Program-made: the position numbers and the translations under genes | DNA from: Plectrocnemia conspersa | Lineage: Eukaryota; Arthropoda; Insecta; Trichoptera; Polycentropodidae | Length of the DNA: 64,000 nt | Direction: 5' to 3' | Assembly (NCBI GenBank): GCA_009617715.1 | Contig: VTFK01000409.1 | Location: 184,321-248,320 of the forward strand | The notes under the pieces: generated by a model | Told to the model about the DNA's origin: nothing | What the model saw: the letters and a program-made list of their open reading frames with translations, nothing else | The model's database searches: none | Shown here: positions 1 through 12,951 of the stretch, piece after piece | Numbering within the stretch: the first letter of the stretch is position 1 | How the letters are laid out: each line of letters begins with the position of its first letter

Positions 1-1021
1 GACACAAAATTAAGCGCTAAGGTCTATATATTTCTAACTAAGTAGGTCAATATTTATAAATCAATATACTTCAAAGCGCAAGATAAATAAATTAGTGACT
101 TTATGGATCGCGTTAAACGGTCCCCGCGCATTGCATTATTATAGTCTTTAAGCTTATTTTAAAGAGCATCTCAAACCTTCACCGAGGTCAGGGTTGCTAT
201 TACGTTCATCAACGACCCACAAAACAAGTGCTATTGTTATTAGTCATGTATTTTCGATAAGGTCAAATACCGATCGCGTTTCGCAAGCTGCGAGGTATTT
301 CGCAAATTGCCTAGAAAGTCACGTACTGCTTGTTACGTCACATAATCCACAATATTAATTTGTATAAATATATTTTATATTTAATTTACAAATTTAATAA
401 TTAATATTTTACTAAAACTATCTCATTTTTACATAGCCAAAAAAGATCTATGTGAAAAATGAGTTTTTATTAAGAAAAAGAGAAAGTCGTCGATCACTAA
501 AAAATATAATCATTAGCGGTTGTTACATAAGCTTTAAGTCTTTCCAAGGGTTTGTATTATTCTTATCAAATAATTTATTGTGTATGTATTGATTTTTAAA
601 TATATTTTTATTACGAATTTACAGCTTGAGAAATAAAATAAATATTTTTTTAATAATATAAATATTGTGTTCAAAGTATATGATACATCAGGTAAATCAA
701 TGAAACAGTTATGAAACATCTAAACAAAAGAGGGCGCAGATTTATGTATTTATATATTTAAATACATGTGCAGGGCATGACAGCTTCACGTCAATACACC
801 TTGCATAATAAAACTCAACCATCTGCGCCATACGTCATAAATAAGAGGTCACCATAATGACCACACGAACAACGAAGAGGGAGATCTCCCACAGTATAGC
901 ATTAAAAATCCGCGTTGAAAGTTCAGAAAAATGTTACAACAAAAAAATACAGTAATGAACAGAGAATCTATACCATTTTCTGCATTATGGATAGCACAAA
1001 TAATACGTCATCCGGACAGAA
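1..1021. other. Intergenic
   Basis: A+T-rich spacer. No coding sequence, RNA gene or repeat recognised. Confidence 0.6.
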
Positions 1022-1390
1022 AAAACACTATTGTTATTACCATTTTGAATTATTTTAATTAATGAGTTTATTTACAAAATTTCACTCTTTTAAGACATAA
1101 ACATATTTCATTAATCGAATATACAAGCGCCACAGTTGTGATTCGCCGGAGACGTGCTGAATCAACGTTACAAAAGGTCTGACACTAGAGAGAAAATGGG
1201 AGACGAGAGCCAGATCAGTTTGGCGACGACGCTCCAGACGCTTCAGAGACGTCCAAAAGACATTCCTAAGGCTAGAGACACCATGCGAGCCGAGACGAGC
1301 AACAATAGAACTCAAAAGATTATTCCGAAGACATTATTCCCTTGCCAACTTCTCCACCAGCGTTCGAAACAAAGAACTAAGTAACATCTT
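1022..1390 (+). repeat. Unclassified dispersed repeat, diverged copy A
   Basis: Weak similarity to the copy at 32723: ACACTATTGTTAT near the start, then TGATTCGCCGGAG followed by an Arg-rich frame. It is more diverged than the other two. The short open frames here (1082-1315 minus, 1154-1384 plus) are not recognisable. Confidence 0.35.
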
Positions 1391-2755
1391 TTCGGTCTCA
1401 AAACCCAAAAAATATTAAGTGATCAGGCTCATTTTGTTTTGCATGTAAGCGAGAACATGAAAACTTGTCATCACATCGTCTATGCTATGGCATTTGGAAG
1501 CATTGGACAGCACAAAGGTAGAAAAAATATTTTTTTACATCAGTTATTGTGAGTCAATGGATAGCTTGTAAATTAAATTAACGCTTGTTTAAATAATTTA
1601 ACAAATATTTAACAAACATATGGAAATTTAACTTTAGAGTAAACGAGAGTGCGATATAGCCAGCAGTTTTTGTTTCAGTACAATGTAAAATAACTAATGC
1701 TACTGTGATGAAATATAGGTTTAATATGTCTGCTAAAGTTTTAATCTAGAATAACATTTTTCTAGAGCTTTTATATATAATCGGGCACCAGTAGTGGCCA
1801 GTCAGACCCGGGACGGTTTAAGACTTAAATTTTCACACGCGCCACTAATAAACTTCTAAGAATATGCAATATCTCAATGCGGACTGCTGGCTGCGCTATT
1901 TCAAGACAGACTCACAAATATCACTGACCACGCTCGTTTTCGATATCTGTCACCCATCGATTCTGGGCGGGTGCACGGTTTAAATGGCCGTGACCGATTG
2001 ATTGTCACTGCTGTGTGACAGTCGTAAATATTTTGTTTTATTTCAATGTGTATTTATAAGTAAGGTAACCAGCGTGATGGATCAGTGCTATAAAACAGGG
2101 ATGGGAAAGCATTTTAGACTTATGTTCTTTTCCTACTCGTTAGGTAAAAAATCTTTGCGAAACATGGTCTATTTTTATTGTCAAGTTAAATATAGGGATG
2201 GCCAAACATTTGTAACTCTTGGGAATAAGACTGTCGATTAAGTCACTGTTATACAATCATCCCACATTTATAAACATTCTCTTGAACCACCGATTCATTT
2301 GATAGCAAAAGATTCATTTCCAACTCATCAGTCGTTCCATTATCTCGATTTTAGTTTTATTTTTAACTTTAATCAAAGATTTTATTTAAATTCTTTGGTT
2401 AAGTTTTTCCAACCAGCGGTTGTATTTTTCTTTAATGCTATATATCATAATTGGGAAAGGTTAAATGCATAGCGATGCATAATTGGTGTTCTGGCGTGAC
2501 ATTTTTTCGAACGCGTACTACGATGCTTGCACCGTTCGTTACAATACAAGCAATGGAATTAAAAAGAAAATACTTGTACAAGCGTGAGACTCGTAGTTAA
2601 TAGTTGACAGCAAAATGATGCTTAAAAAATTATTGTACTACACAGGAAACAGGTCAATTTTAAATATTAGTATACCTATTGAGGAATATAAAAAACTGTA
2701 AGTTTAATTTGTATTCAAATACACAGAAACAGCTCTATGTGTATTATTGTTTGAA
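1391..2755. other. Intergenic
   Basis: A GC-richer patch at about 1790-2000 (GGGCACCAGTAGTGGCCAGT) is unexplained. An open stretch at 2002-2241 has no ATG at its start and no recognised product. Confidence 0.6.
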
Positions 2756-2861
2756 TTATTTTTTGTAATAATATTTTTCAGCTATATCTTGAAATAACAT
2801 AATAATTTATATTAATATGCTATTTCAAAATATAGCTGAAAAATATTATTACAAAAAATAA
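2756..2861 (+). repeat. Long near-perfect hairpin, 41-bp arms
   Basis: The left arm 2756-2796 pairs with 2821-2861 with one mismatch across a 24-base loop. The arms include TTTTTCAGCTATATCTTGAA. It may be a small hairpin MITE or a recent inverted duplication. Confidence 0.85.
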
Positions 2862-3530
2862 GCTTATTTAAATACTTTATTTTCTCTACAGCATTAATAA
2901 TACATTAGACATAATAATTGAGGAACCCACGTAAATTTGCCACGTGGGTGGTAAAATTCATTACAAAATTCGATTTTAATTTAAAGTAAATATACATTGA
3001 GCAAAATGTTTCAATTGAATAATCTCAATATGCTTCACAATAAAAACACAAAGCTTTGAGCCTAGAGTGTTTGATCATTCACTCATGAAAAAAGTATGTT
3101 AATGTTTTCAACGAGTTTATTTATATTTAATATAAAATACCGAACGTTTATTTATTTTTATGACGAGTACATACTTTTACGTAAATATTTTACATCTACG
3201 TCATCTGAAAAAGTTTACATTATTTTTCGGTTGTATTAATAATATTTCTGCCAAATATTCTCCCTATAATTACATTACTGCGAAATGCGAATTTCGTAAC
3301 AATCACGTACGCCACTGTCACGTTTAGATATTATTTTACCTACACATATAAACCTTTGTTATTCGCCGATTCGGTAAATCGTACTGATGGATACCATTTC
3401 TTGGACGGTGAGTTTGTTTATGTTTATAAAAATATGTACTGAAAAGCTTTTAAGCTAACCAGAACTACTAAGACTGATATATAGCTATTCACTTAATCGT
3501 TAATGTGTTTAATTATTCACATATAGAATA

Positions 3531-3703
3531 TTATAATAAATCATGTATTATCTTTAAAGTGAAAAGACTTTTTTTATACAACTGCGTTTTTAAAATAAAA
3601 GTAATACTATTTTAAATAGATTAAAATATAATTACTTTCATTTTAAAACGCAGTTATATAACATTTTTTTTGTCATTTTAAAGACTACACATGATTTATT
3701 ATA
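3531..3703 (+). mobile_element. Hairpin MITE, about 173 bp
   Basis: Ends TATAATAAATCATGT and ACATGATTTATTATA are complementary, and most of the element folds back on itself with imperfect arms of about 80 bases (TCTTTAAAGTGA, AACTGCGTTTTTAAAAT). TA-rich ends suggest a Tc1/mariner-type MITE; the family was not identified. Confidence 0.65.
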
Positions 3704-4939
3704 TGATTCTATGAAAAATGTTTCGTGCAGCAAAAGACCGATAGGCATACTTGAAACTAATTAACAAGATGGTCGCCAAATAATTGAACATGGCACTAGA
3801 ACAGGAAAAATATAATTACATCATTCTGTTTCTTCAAGATACATAATTTTATAATTTTAAAGCACTTATTGCACCACTTGCTTATTAAATGCTATTTAAC
3901 AGGACCCACATCTTTTTACTTTTAGTTGATAAGACTGTGTCATCTGCATATCTCAAGTTGTATTTTGCTTTAAATAATGATGGTTTGGCTTACTTCCTTG
4001 AGTGCTTTGAATTACGGCCATCAGTCTGAACGCAATATTTTCACACACCTCAAAAAACCTGAATCCTAACAGTAGCTGTTTGATTTCGATGATATATTTT
4101 TGGTTTATGCCGATAAGATTTTTATCATTTTAATATCTGAATTCCCTGTCAAAGGCATGAATAAATTAAATCTTTGTGAATGTATAAATAATTTCCCTAT
4201 TAATAATTATAGCAATGACTTTTTCAGATGATAATAATAAAATGTGTATATATTAATGTAATGTAATAATTTTAGAGAAGAATAGTATTGTAACTTGTCA
4301 GATTGAACTTTGGAATCCAAAACACGCACTCTTTGTTTCACAAATTTAAACAGCAAATTTCCTTCAGAAAATACGAGGAATAAATTAAATTTTCTTTTGG
4401 CGCACGTTCAAAAACATATCTTTGACAAAAAAATGCACAAAAACACCCGAAATGTTGCCAAAGAAGTTGCATTTTGTTTACACGGTAATGTACGTTGCCC
4501 TTTCGTGTTTTTACGGAAATTCACTGACTATTATGGCACGGAAAATTACAAAATTTCTTACCGGCGTGTTTTCGCCGGAAAAACATAATTGCGCAACGAC
4601 CGATTTGCGTAGCTGGTCATATAATCGTAGGGAAAACAATGGAAAAATTTGCGTAATACGCAACAGATTATGAGCTTATACCATTGAGCTGTAATCAAGT
4701 TAATGTTTTGTTTTCGCAATTTGCTGTTTTGCAAATAGAATCGTCACAAAGATTTAATTAATTATATAACAATTCAATGAATGCGAGATTGCGTTTCATT
4801 ATGTGTGACAAAGGGATGTATGTATTTACTGTATTCATAATAAAGATCCATATAACTTGTTTCAATATAGCAATTGAAATTTTGAACCGATTGCTGTAAA
4901 GGAAGATTTCTTGTTCTGTGAGGATATGAAAAATAGTAT
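3704..4939. other. Intergenic
   Basis: A+T-rich. Overlapping open frames at 4310-4673 share one GC-balanced patch (CACGG.., GCGTGTTTTCGCCGG); neither gives a recognisable protein. Confidence 0.55.
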
Positions 4940-5675
4940 TGTGGCGACTGTCGACCACCATGAATAGTAACGCACAAAAAATGGCAATTGTCTCATTGTT
5001 AATGCCCGTAACCAAGAATGTTCACCATTAACAATGAGACAAACATCATGGCACAAGAGGGATTTCTTTTGACCACACAACACGGGTCGTTAAGAGAATC
5101 CCTTTTGTGACTAAACGGTGCGGATGCAATTAATCATCACAACAGCAAACCCTTTCCGTAGAATTCGAAAGTCGGAGCAAGCAAAAACTCGCTTTTAAAT
5201 ATGCAACATCCGATTTCTCGAATTCTACGAAGTGACTCCAGCGATTGGCTAGGAGATCGACGCACAAGCGTGATTGGCCAGCAAGGGTGCATCCCCTAAA
5301 ATAATATAAGCCCGGACTCCGACGAGGAGACGGCAGTTGATCCGAGTTGATCCGCAGTGTCCACAAGACCTTGGCAGAGGGCCCAAGGCATTTAATCCAC
5401 GAGAGTCAAGCAGAAACCAGTCGCCAGAGAGCGGAATCAGCGGCAAACGACGACCAGCAGACTTCCTGAGGAACCAGCTACGCGCCCCCATCTGACACTC
5501 CTGACACCTGTCGCATGCAGCTTGAGCCATCCTGAGCATCATCAACTGCACGAACTCCGACATCACGAGAAACGTCACGCCATATTCGTCCATTAACAAA
5601 CTTGTAAATATAAAAATAATAAATAGTCTAATAGGATTCGACCAGGAGTCTCATTGGCCGCGAGGTCAACCACCC
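4940..5675 (+). mobile_element. LTR-like repeat, copy 1 (probably a solo LTR)
   Basis: Starts TGTGGCGAC and ends near GGTCAACCACCCCTA. It shares long stretches with 40813-41502, including GAATCCCTTTTGTGAC, CGATTGGCTAGGAGATCGA, AAGCCCGGACTCCGA and TCTCATTGGCCGCGAGGTCA. A TATA-like ATATAAG near 5304, an AATAAA near 5619 and the imperfect inverted ends TGTGG/CCAC fit a long terminal repeat. No gag-pol sequence is adjacent, so a solo LTR is likely. Both strands carry short open frames that are not genes. Confidence 0.6.
4988..5042 (+). repeat. Hairpin within LTR-like repeat, copy 1
   Basis: TTGTCTCATTGTTAATG (4988-5004) is perfectly complementary to 5026-5042, with a 21-base loop. The same hairpin recurs at 40854-40909 in the second copy. 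Confidence 0.85.
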
Positions 5676-6627
5676 CTAGGGCTACGCTCCCTAAAGTATA
5701 ATAGCAAAGAATTTCTTTGCCAAACATATCGATTTAAAGTTATTGGTTTTGCGTACATGCAGTACTTAAAAATAAATATGTCTATGCTGTATTTATTAAA
5801 AAGGGGATTATTATTGTATTTTTTAAAAGCTTTATTCGAGTTGTATTATCAAAATAATAGTTGCATGGTGGCAAATCATTGAGAGAAATACTCGTCACTT
5901 GTAGGTATGATTGATGATGTTAAATTTATAACTTCTACTGTTCGTTAGATATGTTCAGATCAGAATGGACATTTTAAAAGTTGAAAAAAATAGGTATTGA
6001 TTTATGTTTAAGTATTCTCAATACTTAATAATAAAAGCGCTCATGTTGCAACATAATTGTGTGCATTTAGATTATAGTCTCTTTGGACAAATAATGTCAA
6101 AAATAAAAATCCCCTGAAAACAACACAATCAAGAAGCAATATAAATGTATTACTAATATAGTTTTTATGCCTGCATTCCTATAAACAAGCAACGTGAGAT
6201 TATGTGTGCCTGTATGGCATAGAAATATAATTGTTAAGCTTTATACAACTAATTTATTTCAAGAATATTTGACTTTTAATGTTTTTTTAAATGTTTTTTT
6301 TGGCGAAATTTTAACTATTGTATATTTTATAAAAATAAATATTTTATTTATGTTTTACATTAAATATATATTTGTGGTTTATGCAACATGTTGCATTAGA
6401 GAAAGTGAGGTTTAAATATAACATAATGTATATTTTTGTAGGGTTTCACCAACCTGCACAATTTGTTAAAATTTGGAGGTCGAATGATCTCTTGATTTCA
6501 TTAGGAAATAGTCATTAGAATTAACAACCATTTTACCTCAAAACGTTATTCACCCAAAAGTATCGCTAGAAAAACTAAGCTTTGTTTGGAAAGGATGTGC
6601 GCTAGCTAGACAATAAATTCTACCCGA
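5676..6627. other. Intergenic
   Basis: A+T-rich spacer after the LTR-like repeat; nothing recognised. Confidence 0.6.
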
Positions 6628-6965
6628 ACACAATACTATTGTTCTTCTACCCTTTAGTTACCGATCGCTTAAATGGCCATCTGGACCGTTTTTATTTTAA
6701 GGTGTGAATATATTCCGTGGATGTGTTCATGAAGCGATGCAATTGCTTTACAAGCATCCTTCTCTATGATTTGTCAGAGTTGTTTTGAACCAGCATAATA
6801 AAAAATGTGGTAACAATTCCGACCATTCTACAGAAGTCATGTTAACAAGAACACAACTCGACACATCAGCAAGCACTCTCCGACTTCTAAGACCTGCCAT
6901 TTCAATATCTACATTTCTCTATATAAATGTGTGCATTTATATATGTTCATAAAATAAATTTGACT
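6628..6965 (+). repeat. Unclassified dispersed repeat, copy B
   Basis: Shares CATCTGGACCGTTTTTATTT, GAAGCGATGCAATTG and AGAGTTGT.TTGAA with 32723-33010, in the same order and spacing. It ends in an AATAAAT-rich tail, which would suit a non-LTR element 3' end, but no diagnostic protein motif is visible. Confidence 0.6.
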
Positions 6966-8479
6966 AAGTCACACCCATTCGGCCTCAAAGTGGTGAACCC
7001 CGACGTGATTCAACATTCTATTTTTTTAATCGTTACGTTTTGATTAAAAAAATACTGGTTTTAAACATAAGCTACAATTATAAAAGCTCTAATATTGACA
7101 TACATATATTATATATATATTAATAAAACAGAAAAATTGGTTCAACTGATCTATTGAACAACTTACGTCAAGAGGTCCGTTTTATGTACGCAAATTCCAT
7201 TAAATTTAAAATGTTTATAAATCAATAAGGTCTATAAATTATTATAAGTTTAAGTATAACGAAAAATAAATCACTTAATATAACAGTAATGTATGTAACT
7301 TCACAAATATTAATACTAAATAATAGGCTAATATATTTAATTACATAATATTGACACACTTATTTATTGGGGAATGATTTTTTAATAATCATTATTTACT
7401 CTAGAGATTGTAACAATTGATTCAAAAATATTTACTCAAACCTTCCTACGTGAATTTTTAGTATTTGTATTGATTCTTTACACTGAAATAAGTTGTTTAC
7501 TCGTGTTTATAAAATATAAATGATTATTTTAGATTTCGAAACAACGCATTAATAATATTTTTTCACCTTTCACTATTCGAGGCATTCAAGATGTATTTAT
7601 TATATCGGCGTTTTTCTTCGTGGGCAATATGGTTATTATCAATGCGCTATTTGCGTCATAGTGGCAGGAAAATAGCTTTCCTTTGTAACACTGCGCTTTC
7701 TCTCAAAATTTCTAATCGCCGAGAATATTCAGGAAAAGTCAGGTAAAAAAGCAGAGGTCCTTGGACGCTGCAAGTAGTTGCACAACTCGTGGGCCGACGC
7801 CATTATCAAATGGACCGTGGAAATAGCATCATGCTCTAAATATAAGACATCTAACTGCCTGCTACGACACCCGCGACTCTAAATATAACGCAAATTAACA
7901 GCGGTGGTCAACATTTGGCTATTGCGGCGAAGGAAAATAAACACGGATCTTAAGTTGTGCTTTTAATTTTATGCACTGGCAGTATACATTTTTGTGTACA
8001 GTATGAACTGAAAAACATATATTTAATTAATTATCAATATATAAATTTGTAAAGTTAGTTAAATTGAAATTTAATAATGTTAGCGATCACACACTAAACG
8101 AAATTGAACAGCTCAGGGAGGGCAATAACAGTAGATTATTTTACCGTAAAGCTAACGAACTTTAGAGACTTTAAACAAAGGAACTTGAAAACGACGGAGA
8201 GAGGAATTCAGAACAAGAAAATTACTACTCTGAAGAGAAAAACAAGTATCTCAAATGATGAACCTTATTTGGAAGAATTAAACAAAGCGTTAATGCGCCC
8301 TAGGAATATTAAGTCACCTTTCTGCAGAGATTCATTTAAATTTAAATATAATATTTGATTTCTCCATATTAAATATTAATTTAAATTTTTTAAAATTTAA
8401 TAAAAATAAAGATGTACATAAATATAATACTAGAAATAAAGAAAATTTAAAAATAATTAAGTATAAGAAAAAATCCATT
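6966..8479. other. Intergenic
   Basis: Mostly A+T-rich. A GC-richer island at about 7600-7920 has no recognisable gene. The frame at 8104-8358 starts at TTG and is not recognised. Confidence 0.55.
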
Positions 8480-8757
8480 TAGGGAAATTAGTTAAACGGA
8501 GGTTTTAATTTATATAATAGTCTTCCAAGAGAAGTCCGCTGAAACAGCAGCTGCAAAATATAACGGGTTTTATAAATGGAATAAAAAAACACCTTCGTAC
8601 ATATAGAAATAAAAATATTATAATATTAAGTTTTATTATTGTATATTTTTTCTTTTCTGTTATGTATTTTTTATATATTTTTATATATGTTTACTAAATT
8701 TGTTAGATGTAAAGATTAGCTATTAAGCTAAATAAATTAATAAAATAAAAATAAATA
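8480..8757 (+). mobile_element. 3' end of a LINE
   Basis: Broken plus-strand coding resembles the LINE C-terminal pattern NLYNSLPREVR followed by GFINGIKKHLRTY, then an AT-rich 3' UTR and an AATAAATAAAT tail. The same family and region occur at 43900-44150 (NNNIPRKI, GFSNGIKKHF). Inactive, with several stops. Confidence 0.55.
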
Positions 8758-11700
8758 AATATCAGACAATTTTTTAAGATATATTGATGAGTCAAGGGTT
8801 TAATAATGACATAAAATGAAGTAACATAAAATTAAAAAAATATAAATAAAAACCTTTAATTAATATTTTGTATTTTTTGTGAAGTTTGACTGTTTTTGTA
8901 AATTTATAAATAATTTGTAAGTTATTAATATATGTAGATATAACTATGCATAGTCTAATTGTTTAAAATTCATTTTCTTAATAAATAGTTTTTTTGTTAC
9001 ACTCCGTGTGAAGTAGCTTAATGTTTTAGAGTAAATTACATGACCACTAGTTTTAAAATAAAAAATATTAGTGTCATTTGAACAAAATCTAATTGAATAA
9101 TAATTAAATATATAATCACATTATGATGAAGAGAGCAGAAAAAGTTGAAATAACAAACGGTTTCCTATTTATTATGATAATATATTTTTTATATTATGTA
9201 ATATTGTGTGAAATAACACATAGAAGCGCTATAATAACACGCTTTGATAGTGAACATAATTAAGAACAGAGGCGAAGATAAAATTAGAAAAATAGTTATT
9301 TTTAACCAAGGTGCAACGTTCACTTTCCATATGTCTTGTGTTTCATCATATGGTTATATTTAATTCTCTGGGTTCTATTTATAAATATACATTTATTATA
9401 TTAGATTCGCTCGGATATAAGTATTAGTTTTACGGATGTGTACGTCCCAATGACGTCATCTGAAAAATAAATTAAGATTATTTTTAGCCGTATTTTTCTG
9501 ACATGAAGGGAGGAAAATACGTATTTACCCTTAAAACAAACTTTTATGGAAATTCAGTATGAAAATATAAATGTATTTAATGAAAAAAGTTTATGTATTA
9601 TACGCACAGTAATTAATTCTAAAACTTTATTCTTATATTGTTTTTTATATAATCGACCTCGCCACATTTGCATTCGAACAGTATTTTTATCCCTTTGGCT
9701 ACGTGAAATAATAAAAAAATGAACTCATTTACCAACAACAGAAGGTTATGTTGTGCAATGGGACCCTCGTAAATGTCGAAACGTCCCAAAGTTTGAGATT
9801 TATTATCGGAAAATCGCCAACGAGCGAATTTTCATATGTACGTAAATAGACGCAATGATATCCGTGAAATAAATATTGTTCAACGGAACGAATCTTAATC
9901 ATAAAATATGTGCATATATAATCTGTCCAATATATTTCAGACATAAATGATTATTATGCTTTGGGATATTAATTTTGTAAGAATACTTTTTTAAAAATAC
10001 TTATTATTACTAATTATTTTTATAAATAAAAGCACTAATAATATAAGTTTAAAACACAATAATAATTATTTTATTTGCACTGATGTACAAAATATTTTAT
10101 ATAAATCTAAATTGATTCTTAATACAAAATTGCACTTTTAAAAATAAATATTAATAAATAATATACAAAGTGTATATTCAATAATAAAAAATAATATTAA
10201 AAAATAACTGCTTTGATTTTTTTATACAGAGTTATCGATAAAAAATATAGCAAATTAATTAATAAAAATAAAAACTTACTTGTGAGATTATCCAAGAAGG
10301 AAGGATGTTTATATAACACACATTTAAACAAATTTTAATAATGTATAATAAAAGATATTCACGAGATAAATAATATGCTTTGGTACTGATACATAATATT
10401 TAAATATAATATGTATTATAAAATAACTTGTGAATTTAACGAGAGGTGATTATGAATCATTATGATCATAATCTATTTTATTGCCAGATCAAATCTTTGA
10501 TAAATGTTTATTATGATATATTACACAATATATATGCTCTAAAGCAATTATGCAAACATGTTACTTAGAATTTACAGATGAGATAATGTATTTGCTTAAT
10601 TAAGAATTCAAAATACGCTTAGAGAAAATACAATTAAAAGGGACATTATAAAATAATGTAATGTAAGAGTATATATAATATACAATATTCTAATATAAGA
10701 ATCACAGAATATTATAAGCAAGCATATTTGGCTCAAGTCCTAATTATATTAAGTATAATAATGCAAGAATAATCAATGCTGCTGTAATACGTACGTCTAC
10801 GACCAGAATTGGCAAATGTGTGTTCAACCATGATCTCAGACTATCCAAATGATAATATGTAGAAGCTATTTTATGTTGAAACTAATATTATAATTGTTAT
10901 TACTAGTTTGAAGTATAATTACAACTGTGGCATATTTGCGACTTCGGACGATATTATGTTAAGGTCATTAGAACTAAAATTTTCTTTGAATAATTGTGTA
11001 TGTGTGTTATAAATTGAAAATTTGTGGCGATAGGTGTGAATTTGCTTTTGAATGAAAAGCAGTATGTATAGCCTTTTTACTTATATTATTTTAAAATACA
11101 TGTGCAAATGTATATGCAACAAAGATCACACACATTAAAAAAACTTTAAAGAACGTTTCAGGAATTTTGAAAAATCTAGCAAAGGGTTCTATAAAGCAAC
11201 ACTGATTTTTTAATGTTACTAAATTTAATTTTTAAATTGCTCAATCAGCTTTAATTAAGTTGTGCCTTATGTAGCTAATAATCTAAATTTACCTGATGTC
11301 TACGTTGTTTCACAAAATTACAGTTTCACATGATAATTTACAAATTCTACTAACTGGACTATTTGTATAAAATCGAAATTTAAATGTTTTTCTTCGAAAA
11401 GTTATTGATTTGTGAGAGAAAAGCTTACTAATTTTCTTATTGATTTTAAAAATTTTCTATTAAACAGTGAAATATGTTATAATCACGGCATTTTTCTTAC
11501 AAAGTGTCAATTGAAGATGATTCAACTTGATGTAGCATTTCAAATTATAGACAATTTAATCAAAACTATAAATTAAGAGTTTGGTTATATGAATAATATA
11601 TCACGGTTATTCTAACAAAATTACCATTGACTTTTCAGGATATAATATTAAAAGATAAACAGCGGTGATTGTAAAAGTTAATTAAACATATTACAATGCT

Positions 11701-12576
11701 AGTAATAATGAAAAGTCTCGTATTAGTGTAAACAAAAAGTTATATTTTACCTACTATATAGTATCGTTTACAGTAAATTTTCAGAATCAATGATAATCTA
11801 ATAACATTTACGTATGGCAAACAATTAATATATGACATATTGCGACAATTTTAAAGAAGATGAAGAGATGCCAATCTACGTGTTTAATATATAATAATAC
11901 AGTAACTTCCGTCAATTTGGTTTTTCGGTTGTCGTGTAAATTTAATTTATGGATTATATTAGTAGTAATAATGTGTTCCATGTTTAATTTTGATAATAGT
12001 CTTATTGTTTTTAATTCTTTTTCAAAGCAATGATAGAACAATTTGATTACATATATGGCTACAACGTAGAATTGGTATATATAAACAAAGAGTGAATCTT
12101 CTGATGTTGAAGTCACAATCAGCAAGTATTATATTTTTATAAAAAACATACTACATAAGTTTGATGTAACTAAATATTTTGAATTTGGCTATTCCGAAAG
12201 AGGAATGATGGCACAGAATAAAAATCATGATGTATACATATTTTGCCACATCGGAATTAAAAATAGCCCACTCTTAGATATTTTGGCTATCGATTATTCC
12301 AGGTATGCAATCACATATTTATAATCATTGTGAAATTTCGTTAATTAGATAACATCCAAGAAACTAAACATTTATAAGCTGTCCGTTGGCTGATATATAT
12401 AGCGTTCCCACTGCGACAGCGCCGATTTGATCGACGTTAACATTCAATACTCATACATACTAAGAATATATTACACGCTCATGTTTAAAACATACCTGGT
12501 TTAATTGCAATTCTTAAAATCTAACGTATATGTGTATTAAATCGGAAGCAATGATAATGTTTATGTAATATAAAAA
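8758..12576. other. Intergenic
   Basis: Very A+T-rich. A CRE-like TGACGTCA at about 9452 and the frames at 9729-9944 and 11808-12125 are not supported as genes. Confidence 0.55.
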
Positions 12577-12951
12577 GAAAAACTCACTTTTCGGCCTCGG
12601 AGCCCGGCGATTCAGGAATTCAAAATTTGAAGATTTCATTATGAAGATTGTTTTATGATTATTTATCTAATTTTATCCATGTATTCTTCTTATCCTAAAC
12701 ACAATATGTATATATTTAATTTTATTAGTTATAACACACCTATTTAATTTGCAATCGGATTATTTATTAAAGGAAAAACTCACTTTTCGGCCTCGGAACC
12801 CGTCGCCGGGAATTCAAAATTAAAGATTTCATTACGAAGATTGTTTATCTAGTTTAATCAATGTATTCTTATAATCTTCAACACATTATGTATATATTTA
12901 ATTTTCATAGTTATAACACTCCTAATTAATTTGCAATCTTATTATTTATAT
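12577..12951 (+). repeat. Two-copy tandem duplication, units of 196 and 179 bp
   Basis: Unit 1 (12577-12772) and unit 2 (12773-12951) both start GAAAAACTCACTTTTCGGCC, continue with GAATTCAAAAT and GATTTCATTA.GAAGATTG, and end TTTGCAATC.TATTATTTAT. Divergence is modest; the first part is GC-richer. No coding sequence. Confidence 0.85.

Noticed and set aside
5249..5599. 116-codon minus-strand frame in the LTR-like repeat
   Set aside because: Not recognisable and not preserved in the second copy; a by-product of GC-rich LTR sequence.
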